From: Avimonoglobus sp965151315
GTDB taxonomy: Bacteria > Bacillota > Clostridia > UBA1381
Direction: 5' to 3'
Assembly (NCBI GenBank): GCA_965151315.1
Contig: CBCTZG010000068.1
Coordinates: forward strand, 1-15,251
DNA: 15,251 bases
The translations under genes were made by a program, and so were the position numbers. The notes under the pieces are model-generated. The model was not told where the DNA came from. It worked only from the letters and a program-made list of their open reading frames with translations, and did not search any database. Shown piece by piece: positions 1-4,990 of this stretch (position 1 is the first letter of the stretch; every line of letters begins with the position of its first letter).

Positions 1-82
1 CCATCCCGAACACGGAAGTTAAGCTCCTTTGCGTCGATGATACTTGGCGGGCGACTGCCTGGGAAAGTAGATCGTTGCCGGA
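1..82 (+). rRNA. rrf: 5S ribosomal RNA, 3' part (5' end outside window)
   Basis: The window opens inside a 5S rRNA. The block around 1-25 (CCATCCCGAACACGGAAGTT) is the highly conserved loop B/helix III region, and the GGGAAAGTAGATCGTTGCCGG stretch at 61-81 matches the loop E/helix IV-V and closing-stem 3' half of bacterial 5S. About 35 bases of the 5' end lie outside the window. The 3' end is set at about 82 from the expected closing stem and is uncertain by a few bases. Its position ahead of tRNA genes suggests the tail of a 16S-23S-5S operon. Confidence 0.93.
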
Positions 83-85
83 ATT

Positions 86-113
86 GACTATCCTCACCTT
101 GGTGGGGATAGTC
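86..113 (+). other. Hairpin between 5S rRNA and tRNA-Glu
   Basis: A 13-bp inverted repeat (GACTATCCTCACC, TT, then its complement with one G-T pair) lies just after the 5S 3' end. It is not followed by a T-run, so it is more likely an rRNA processing or spacer hairpin than a full intrinsic terminator. Transcription may therefore continue into the tRNA genes. Confidence 0.6.
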
Positions 114-121
114 AGCCTTAT

Positions 122-196
122 GGCCCGTTGGTCAAGCGGTTAAGACACCGCCCTTTCACGGCGGTAACGCGGGTTCGATTCCCGCACGGGTCACCA
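122..196 (+). tRNA. tRNA-Glu (anticodon TTC)
   Basis: A complete cloverleaf is visible. The acceptor stem GGCCCGT pairs with ACGGGTC (one G-T). The anticodon stem CCGCC/GGCGG encloses the loop CTTTCAC with anticodon TTC. The T stem GCGGG/CCCGC encloses TTCGATT. The discriminator base A is followed by an encoded CCA at 194-196. It lies about 40 bases behind the 5S gene, as expected for a tRNA appended to an rRNA operon. Confidence 0.95.
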
Positions 197-198
197 AG

Positions 199-240
199 CA
201 ATAAAGCCTTTTCTTTGGGAAAGGCTTTATTGTCTATTTT
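199..240 (+). terminator. Terminator or processing hairpin after tRNA-Glu
   Basis: A 13-bp stem, CAATAAAGCCTTT (199-211) with AAAGGCTTTATTG (220-232), is followed by the T-rich stretch TCTATTTT. It resembles an intrinsic terminator with a slightly interrupted T-run, which may allow partial read-through to the next tRNA beginning at 241. Confidence 0.7.
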
Positions 241-317
241 GGGCCATTAGCTCAGTTGGTTAGAGCATCCGGCTCATAACCGGACGGTCCTTGGTTCGAG
301 TCCTAGATGGCCCACCA
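241..317 (+). tRNA. tRNA with CAT anticodon (elongator Met or Ile2)
   Basis: A full cloverleaf is visible. The acceptor stem GGGCCAT/ATGGCCC is perfect. The D stem is GCTC/GAGC. The anticodon stem TCCGG/CCGGA encloses CTCATAA with anticodon CAT, and CCA is encoded at 315-317. The T stem CTTGG/CCTAG has one T-T mismatch (292 with 304). The CAT anticodon fits elongator Met, or Ile2 if the C is modified to lysidine. The perfectly paired first acceptor base pair argues against initiator tRNA. The general look (GGGCC acceptor, CTCATAA loop) recalls Ile2-type tRNAs, but I cannot decide. Confidence 0.92.
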
Positions 318-360
318 AAAAAACGACAATGATTGAAGAAATCTTGTCGTTTTTTTATTT
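318..360 (+). terminator. Intrinsic terminator of the tRNA cluster
   Basis: CGACAA (324-329) pairs with TTGTCG (344-349), extended by flanking A/T pairs, with a partly paired GATT/AATC interior. It is followed by an almost pure T-run (349-360). It ends only 14 bases before the next start codon. Confidence 0.85.
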
Positions 361-374
361 AAGAGGAAGGTGGT

Positions 375-1199
375 ATGATCATGAATGCAGAAAAAGAGGT
401 GCGATTAAATGGGTTGGAATTAAACCAGTGGGAAAATTACCTGCGGTTTGTCAAAAACCCTGATAACTATAAGGAAGCGTCTCAGACGCTGTCAATCGGC
501 AGTACAGATGGCCTTGCGCCTGCGGAATATGCCAATTTATTTGGATATTTGCCGCAATATAGGAAATTAGTAAAAAAATATATAATTCCAAAGCTTGAAA
601 ACCGGAAAACAGTGTTTGGCAAAGCCCTTGCCATCATGCATTGGCTGACGCAAAATACATTTTACAGCGGCGCACAGACAGCCGTTTTACCGGACGATAG
701 TCTTAAAATCCTTGATTACGCTTTTGGCCAGGGGTTTGACCATGCAATTAATTGCCGGTATAAGGCAATTCTCCTGACAGATTTGCTGATAGCTCATGGT
801 ATAATGGCATACCCGATTGCTTTAGAGGACGGGAACCATTGGGGCGGCCATTTTGTGGTGCATGTTTTCTGCCCGGATGAAAATAAATGGGTGGTTTTAG
901 ACCCATCGTTCAATTGCTGCTTCCAGGATAAATCAAATACCGTTTTGAATATTTTTGAATTACGGGATTTAAGGCTAAGGAATCAAACTCCGGCTGTAAT
1001 TGGTTATTCTTTTAACGGGACAGACGCGTGTATGGATATTTATCTGCAATATTTTGTCGGGGTGACGTTAACGCATATTACAACATGGGAAAGCAATTCA
1101 AACGACGGCAGAAATACAACGGATATTTGCCGCCGGAAAGCGTTTCGCGCGAAACTTCCGAAGCTAGATGCAATCCAAGATTATATTCAAAATAACTGA
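375..1199 (+). CDS. Transglutaminase-fold (papain-like) protein
   Basis: This 274-residue protein has a transglutaminase-like core. The candidate catalytic Cys127 lies in an INCRYKAILLTDLL context, followed by a 'His-x-x-x-x-Val' strand with His159 and Asp176 in WVVLDPS. The spacing matches the Cys-His-Asp triad of bacterial transglutaminase-core proteins. No signal peptide or membrane segment is seen, so it is probably cytosolic. Family members include peptidases, cross-linkers and amidases, so the substrate is unknown. The start at 375 and an in-frame ATG at 381 share the GGAAGG-type ribosome site at about 365-373; spacing slightly favours 381. The gene is visibly AT-richer than its neighbours (by eye about 40-47% GC on sampled lines against nearer 55-60% in gyrA). 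It starts 14 bases after a tRNA terminator, leaving no room for its own promoter, which suggests late insertion beside the tRNA and expression by read-through. Confidence 0.8.
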   Translation: MIMNAEKEVRLNGLELNQWENYLRFVKNPDNYKEASQTLSIGSTDGLAPAEYANLFGYLPQYRKLVKKYIIPKLENRKTVFGKALAIMHWLTQNTFYSGAQTAVLPDDSLKILDYAFGQGFDHAINCRYKAILLTDLLIAHGIMAYPIALEDGNHWGGHFVVHVFCPDENKWVVLDPSFNCCFQDKSNTVLNIFELRDLRLRNQTPAVIGYSFNGTDACMDIYLQYFVGVTLTHITTWESNSNDGRNTTDICRRKAFRAKLPKLDAIQDYIQNN

Positions 1200-1308
1200 A
1201 TTTCTATGGAATGGATAGTGGCCGCAAGTCCTGTATGGCAGTAAAATTTGCCGCATCAATTATCCGCGCGTTACCATTGCCGGCCTGGTATGATTTTGGA
1301 CGGTTCGG

Positions 1309-1348
1309 CACTGCCTGTTTACCGCATACGCGGGCAGAACAGGCAGTG
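1309..1348 (+). repeat. 11-bp inverted repeat upstream of the fucosidase promoter
   Basis: CACTGCCTGTT (1309-1319) and its exact complement AACAGGCAGTG (1338-1348) flank an 18-base loop. No T-run follows. It ends 22 bases before the -35 box of the next gene. It may be a weak terminator for the preceding gene or a binding site for a regulator of the glycosidase gene. Confidence 0.55.
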
Positions 1349-1370
1349 CACATTAAAATTCCGGAATAGC

Positions 1371-1399
1371 TTGACATTCTCCCCGCAAACCAGTAAAAT
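1371..1399 (+). promoter_or_regulatory. Sigma-A-type promoter for the GH29 gene
   Basis: TTGACA (1371-1376), a 17-base spacer and TAAAAT (1394-1399). This is a consensus -35 with ideal spacing and a 5/6 -10. The ribosome site AAGGAG (1422-1427) and ATG at 1436 follow, giving a leader of about 30 bases. Confidence 0.85.
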
Positions 1400-1435
1400 A
1401 AGTTTATAAATATAGCAATTTAAGGAGTGAAGTCA

Positions 1436-2452
1436 ATGGACAATCGGGAATGGTTTCGGAGGGCACAGTATGGCATGATGGTGCATTTTGGGCTGTACTC
1501 AGTGCTAGGCGGCGAATACCGGGGCAAGCGGGTAGAAAGCTATGCGGAATGGATCCAATCCTACTGCGCGATCCCTAACCGGGAATACGAAAGGCTGGCG
1601 GGGGTTTTCAACCCAATTTATTTTGACGCGGAAGAATGGATCCGGCTGGCAAAGGACTGCGGCATGCAGTATTTTGTGCTGACATCCAAGCACCATGAGG
1701 GGTTTGCTTTGTATCATTCCAAAGCCGATCCATTTAACGTGGTTGACGCGACACCATTTGGCAGGGATATTACGGCCGAGTTGGCGGAAGCCTGTTATAA
1801 GTACGGATTAAAGTTTGGCCTGTATTATTCCCAGGAGCTGGACTGGCACCATCCCGATGGCGGCGGTTATACCAATTTAGCGGAATGTGCCGGCGTTTCC
1901 TGGGATAATTCGTGGGATTATCCGGATCGGGAGAAAAAGGATTTTGACCGGTGCTTCCAGGAAAAGATCAAGCCCCAGGTGGAGGAGATCCTGACCCAGT
2001 ATGGGGATTTGTGCCTGATCTGGTTTGACGTGCCCCATACCATTTCCCCGGTCCAAAGTCTGGAGCTGAACGCCCTGGTGAAAAAATACCAGCCGGATTG
2101 CCTGATCAATTCCAGGATCGGCAACGGCGCGTATGACTATGTTTCCTTGGGTGACAATGAAATCCCGCAGGAGCCACCAAAAGAGGCTTTAGACAGCCCA
2201 GACCCCAATGCCCTGGAAGGGTATAAATTTTCCCCCTACGGGCTGTATGAAACAGCGGGCACAATGAATGACAGCTGGGGCTTCCGGTATTATGACCACC
2301 AGTGGAAGTCGCCGCAAGCCATCGCGGCTAACCGGAAAAAGCTTAATGACATGGGTGTCAATTATCTTTTGAACATGGGGCCGGATGGCCTGGGCCGGAT
2401 GCCTTCTATGGCTGTAGACAATTTAAGGAAAGCGGCAGAGCTGATGAAATAA
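1436..2452 (+). CDS. GH29 alpha-L-fucosidase-like glycoside hydrolase, catalytic domain only
   Basis: This 338-residue protein is a retaining alpha-L-fucosidase of family GH29 by motif. Near the N-terminus is WFRRAQYGMMVHFGLYS. TSKHHEGFALY (83-93) carries the substrate-binding His pair. IWFD (195-198) puts the expected nucleophile at Asp198. YETAGTMNDSWGF (from 271) has Glu272 as a candidate acid/base, and NMGPDGLG (313-320) is family typical. Many GH29 enzymes have 430-500 or more residues with a C-terminal beta-sandwich; here the protein stops after the barrel. There is no signal peptide, so it should act on imported fuco-oligosaccharides in the cytosol. An earlier in-frame GTG at 1427 lies inside the AAGGAG ribosome site, so ATG 1436 (8 bases after it) is chosen. 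No transporter or sugar regulator is beside it. Distinguishing fucosidase from other GH29 activities would need an assay. Confidence 0.88.
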   Translation: MDNREWFRRAQYGMMVHFGLYSVLGGEYRGKRVESYAEWIQSYCAIPNREYERLAGVFNPIYFDAEEWIRLAKDCGMQYFVLTSKHHEGFALYHSKADPFNVVDATPFGRDITAELAEACYKYGLKFGLYYSQELDWHHPDGGGYTNLAECAGVSWDNSWDYPDREKKDFDRCFQEKIKPQVEEILTQYGDLCLIWFDVPHTISPVQSLELNALVKKYQPDCLINSRIGNGAYDYVSLGDNEIPQEPPKEALDSPDPNALEGYKFSPYGLYETAGTMNDSWGFRYYDHQWKSPQAIAANRKKLNDMGVNYLLNMGPDGLGRMPSMAVDNLRKAAELMK

Positions 2453-2453
2453 G

Positions 2454-2493
2454 AAAAGCAGGGAAACGGGAAAAGCCCCGTTCCCTGCTTTTT
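2454..2493. terminator. Bidirectional terminator between convergent genes
   Basis: AAAAGCAGGGAA (2454-2465) pairs with TTCCCTGCTTTT (2481-2492), and an inner CGGG/CCCG pairing closes a 6-base loop, with one bulged A. There are T-runs on both strands. It sits between the stop of the GH29 gene and the stop of the leftward CcdA-TlpA gene, so it can end both transcripts. Confidence 0.9.
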
Positions 2494-2496
2494 AGA

Positions 2497-3762
2497 TTAT
2501 CCGGCCGCCAGGGTCTGTTCAATGATGTTCCGCACCATATCTGCGGTCAGGCTGCCGGGGACGTAGCCGTATACATTCCCTGCCCGGTCGATCATGAATG
2601 TGGTGGGGAAAGCGGATATGCCATACTGGGTAAACAACGCCCCGGTCGTATCCATCACAGTGGGATAGGTGTAGCCGCCCTGGGCTAAAAAGTCCCGCAG
2701 CTCCGCTTCAGTCACGTCCTGGTTATAGGGCGCGTCGTCTGCCCGGGGATTAGCAACGCCTAAAATTACTACATCGTTTTCATTCAGGCCGTAATCCTGA
2801 TACGCGGCCTGGATATGGGGCATTTCCTGTTTGCAGGGGCCGCACCAGGAAGCCCAAAAGTTTAAAAAGACCACCTTGCCCCGGTAATCGGACAGCGTAT
2901 GTTGCTTGCCAAACTGATCCGTCAATGTAAAATCTGGAGCGGGCACTGTTTTTTTGGCCTGGGAATCCGGTTCGGCCGAGGCTGGGGGCGGCGAAACAGC
3001 CGATTCCGTAGCCGCCGGCTGCGGCGCGGAACCGCCAAGCTGGGACAGATACCCGGTGATCCCGTTCATCCAACCGGTCAGCATCATAATTCCGATCAGG
3101 ATCATCAGCACACCGCCGGCCCTTACCGTTACCCGGACGACGCCCTGGTGTTTTTTGAAAAACCCCAGGACTGTGCTGGTGAACAGCCCGACCAGCAAAA
3201 AGGGGATTACAAAGCCCAGGGTGTAAATGCCGATCAAAAGGAAGCCGGCGGCCATAGACGCTGAAGAGGATGCCATCAGCAGTACGCTGGTCAGCGTAGG
3301 CCCGACGCAGGGCGTCCAGGCAAAGCTAAAGGTAAAGCCAAAAATCAGCGCTGTCAGGGGATTCATCACTTTATTTTGCAGATCAAATGGAAGCCGATGT
3401 TCCCGGGAAAAGGCCCCGCCGCCGAACAGGCCCAGCTGCAATAAGCCGAAAAGGATGATCAATACCCCGCCGATCCTGGCAAACCATACCCGGCTGCTGG
3501 TAAAAAAGCGGCCTATGGCCGTAAAGCCGAAGCCAAGCAGGAAAAAAGCAAAACTGATCCCCAGAATAAAAAACAAAGTATTGCAAAGGACGGTTTTCCG
3601 GGGATACAAAATATTCCCGGACGGGTCTGTTTTCCGGGTGCCGCCGGAAAGATACCCGACATATAGGGGCACCAAAGGCAGCACACAGGGAGAAAAAAAG
3701 CTCAAAAGGCCTTGGAGGAATACGGTCAGCGCCGGTACGCTGGTTTCAAGAGATAGATTCAT
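2497..3762 (-). CDS. CcdA-type membrane thiol-disulfide transporter fused to a TlpA/ResA-like thioredoxin domain
   Basis: This 421-residue fusion probably carries electrons from cytosolic thioredoxin across the membrane to reduce disulfides outside. Residues about 7-230 form hydrophobic helices of the CcdA/DsbD-beta type, with the two expected redox cysteines in FFSPCVLPLVPLYVGY (Cys25) and FAWTPCVGPT (Cys152). A Pro/Ser/Ala-rich linker (about 243-270) leads to a redoxin domain with WCGPC (306-310) and the cis-proline motif AFPTTF (Pro386). The fusion implies direct transfer from the membrane part to the outward domain; clients could be methionine sulfoxide reductase, cytochromes or secreted thiol proteins. 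The start is set at 3762 because AAGGAG (3770-3775) precedes it by 7 bases; a longer reading to 3819 adds 19 unlikely residues and overlaps the promoter. It lies downstream of tam in the same direction, with its own promoter. Confidence 0.92.
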   Translation of the reverse strand: MNLSLETSVPALTVFLQGLLSFFSPCVLPLVPLYVGYLSGGTRKTDPSGNILYPRKTVLCNTLFFILGISFAFFLLGFGFTAIGRFFTSSRVWFARIGGVLIILFGLLQLGLFGGGAFSREHRLPFDLQNKVMNPLTALIFGFTFSFAWTPCVGPTLTSVLLMASSSASMAAGFLLIGIYTLGFVIPFLLVGLFTSTVLGFFKKHQGVVRVTVRAGGVLMILIGIMMLTGWMNGITGYLSQLGGSAPQPAATESAVSPPPASAEPDSQAKKTVPAPDFTLTDQFGKQHTLSDYRGKVVFLNFWASWCGPCKQEMPHIQAAYQDYGLNENDVVILGVANPRADDAPYNQDVTEAELRDFLAQGGYTYPTVMDTTGALFTQYGISAFPTTFMIDRAGNVYGYVPGSLTADMVRNIIEQTLAAG

Positions 3763-3801
3763 AAGGCTTCTCCTTAATTTCGATATTATTTGTATGGGAT
3801 T

Positions 3802-3830
3802 ATAGTAGCATAATTCCAAAGGGCTGTCAA
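3802..3830 (-). promoter_or_regulatory. Promoter of the CcdA-TlpA gene with a palindrome on the -35
   Basis: Read leftward: TTGACA (3830-3825), 17 bases, then TACTAT (3807-3802) preceded by TG, an extended -10. The palindrome CTGTC-AA-GACAG (3824-3835) covers the -35 box and could be an operator. The predicted start lies about 30 bases before the chosen start codon. Confidence 0.75.
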
Positions 3831-3864
3831 GACAGGGAATCCCAGTCTTTGCCCGGCAAACAGA

Positions 3865-4635
3865 TTATTTTTCCGCTATGAAAAAGAAGCGGGGGAACCG
3901 GAAAATAATTTCGCCGTTTTTCTGGGTAGGATAAGCCTCAGTCAAAGCACTGTAAATCTCTTGCTCGAATGCTGTCCCGTCCGCCGGGGAAAGGGCCTGC
4001 AGATACGGCCGGAGCCCAGTGCTGCGATACCATTCTAAAATATCCTTGTGGGAGTCCAGCCGGTGAAAGTAGGTGGTCTGCCACAGGGTGAAATCCGCGG
4101 CGATTTCGGAAAGCAAGTCAAAATACTGGCTTTGGGTCAGGGTATAAAAAATCCGGGGTGTCCCCAGCTTCGGCGCCCAGCGGGCGCTTGCAGCCAGCCG
4201 GCTGAGAATTTGATGGATTGGCTCCTGGGAATTCATAGGCACCTGTACAGCCAAAACACCGCCTGGCTGTAATAGCGCCATCATTTCCCGCAGCAGCCGG
4301 GGGTGATCCGGAATCCATTGGATACAGGCGTTGGAAAAAACGATGTCAAAGGGGCCATCCAGGCAGGCAAGCGATGTATGGGCGTCGCACAGCTGGAAAT
4401 CCAGCTGTGGATATGCCGCCTTGGCTGTATCAATCATGTTCTGCGAATTGTCGATCCCCAGGATATACGCTGCTGGGAACTGATCCGCCAGGACTTTTGT
4501 GCTGTTGCCGGGCCCGCAGCCGATATCCAGTATCCGCTGCGGGGATTGAAGGGAGATTCGCCGGGCCAGATCGATAGAGGGCCGGGTCCGTTCGCCGCTG
4601 AATTTTAAATACTGGGCTGCATTCCAGTCTGTCAT
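3865..4635 (-). CDS. tam: Trans-aconitate 2-methyltransferase family SAM-dependent methyltransferase
   Basis: This 256-residue class I methyltransferase resembles E. coli Tam (252 residues) along its whole length: start MTDWNAAQYLKFSGERTRP, SAM motif I as DIGCGPGNST (37-46), acidic motif II in GIDNS, the FSNACIQWIPDH stretch, a TTYFHRLDSH segment, and an ending of the FPRFFF type. Tam transfers a methyl group from SAM to trans-aconitate, relieving inhibition of aconitase and the citric acid cycle. In a fermentative Clostridium the true substrate could be another tricarboxylate or small acid. The start is well supported by AGGAGG (4643-4648), 7 bases ahead. It is followed at about 100 bases by the CcdA-TlpA gene on the same strand, with no clear terminator between, so the two may be partly co-transcribed. 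Confidence 0.88.
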   Translation of the reverse strand: MTDWNAAQYLKFSGERTRPSIDLARRISLQSPQRILDIGCGPGNSTKVLADQFPAAYILGIDNSQNMIDTAKAAYPQLDFQLCDAHTSLACLDGPFDIVFSNACIQWIPDHPRLLREMMALLQPGGVLAVQVPMNSQEPIHQILSRLAASARWAPKLGTPRIFYTLTQSQYFDLLSEIAADFTLWQTTYFHRLDSHKDILEWYRSTGLRPYLQALSPADGTAFEQEIYSALTEAYPTQKNGEIIFRFPRFFFIAEK

Positions 4636-4667
4636 AAAATCGCCTCCTGTCTAATTATGCATTTATT

Positions 4668-4697
4668 ATACTATGGGCTTGCCCCCCTGTAAATCAA
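4668..4697 (-). promoter_or_regulatory. Probable tam promoter
   Basis: Read leftward: TTGATT (4697-4692), 18 bases, TAGTAT (4673-4668), with a TATAAT overlapping three bases further on. The -35 lies 6 bases from the -35 of a rightward promoter, so the two form a back-to-back pair. Confidence 0.55.
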
Positions 4698-4703
4698 GCA
4701 GTA

Positions 4704-4732
4704 TTGACAAAAAAGTAAATATACCATTTAAT
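4704..4732 (+). promoter_or_regulatory. Rightward promoter in the tam-gyrA gap
   Basis: TTGACA (4704-4709), an A/T-rich 17-base spacer, then TTTAAT (4727-4732) within an AT-rich stretch. The start would fall near 4739. It is followed by a terminator at 4851-4885 rather than directly by gyrA, so its product may be a short RNA. Confidence 0.65.
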
Positions 4733-4738
4733 ATATTT

Positions 4739-4885
4739 ATGCAAATCAGAGGGGATTATACAAAGTGGCGCCGGAAGGCTTTTAAAGGGGCGGCTGCCGG
4801 ACAAGCCGTTACAAAAAATTCAGCGCTGGGTGTCACATTGCGGCAATGATAAAAAATCTGCCGGAGCGGTCCCGGCGGATTTTTT
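4739..4885 (+). ncRNA. Candidate short transcript of about 145 nt (small RNA or leaderless small ORF)
   Basis: This is the stretch between the predicted start of the 4704 promoter and the terminator ending at 4885. It contains small hairpins such as CGGCT/AGCCG (about 4791-4808) and CATTG/CAATG (about 4836-4848). An ATG at 4739, almost at the predicted start, opens 36 codons (beginning MQIRGDYTKWRRK, net positive) that stop with TGA at 4847-4849, just before the terminator. There is no ribosome site ahead of it. I recognise no riboswitch or known RNA family. It could equally be a conditional leader of gyrA. Confidence 0.3.
4851..4885 (+). terminator. Intrinsic terminator upstream of gyrA
   Basis: AAAAAATCTGCCGG (4851-4864) pairs with CCGGCGGATTTTTT (4872-4885), with one G-T pair and a 7-base loop, and ends in six T. 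It lies between a good promoter (4704) and the gyrA promoter (4939 -10), so it either closes a small transcription unit or attenuates gyrA. Confidence 0.85.
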
Positions 4886-4908
4886 CCAGCTTTCCCAGGG
4901 AAAGCTGG
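4886..4908 (+). other. 10-bp perfect hairpin abutting the gyrA promoter
   Basis: CCAGCTTTCC (4886-4895) and its exact complement (4899-4908) with a CAG loop follow the terminator immediately and end 8 bases before the weak gyrA -35 element. No T-run follows. As DNA it is a near-palindrome that could be a protein-binding site; as RNA it would extend the terminator structure. Confidence 0.6.
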
Positions 4909-4915
4909 GTAATGC

Positions 4916-4944
4916 TTGCATTTTCAGGTTGGATGTGGTATAAT
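4916..4944 (+). promoter_or_regulatory. gyrA promoter (extended -10)
   Basis: A perfect TATAAT (4939-4944) is preceded by TGG, an extended -10. The -35 at 17 bases is the poor TTGCAT (4916-4921). The gyrA ribosome site GAGGAGG (4974-4980) follows, 10 bases before ATG 4991. Confidence 0.7.
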
Positions 4945-4990
4945 AAATGGTATGGAACAGGAAGCTTTTTTTTGAGGAGGTACATCTCGA

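Noticed and set aside
1427..1435. GTG start for the GH29 gene
   Set aside because: The GTG is part of the AAGGAG ribosome site; ATG 1436 has ideal spacing.
3227..3805. Rightward ORF of 192 codons antisense to the CcdA domain
   Set aside because: Low-complexity Lys/Pro/Arg composition is the mirror of membrane helices; no ribosome site or domain.
3763..3819. N-terminal extension of the CcdA-TlpA protein
   Set aside because: It covers the promoter -10 and the ribosome site; the product from 3762 starts right at the first hydrophobic helix.
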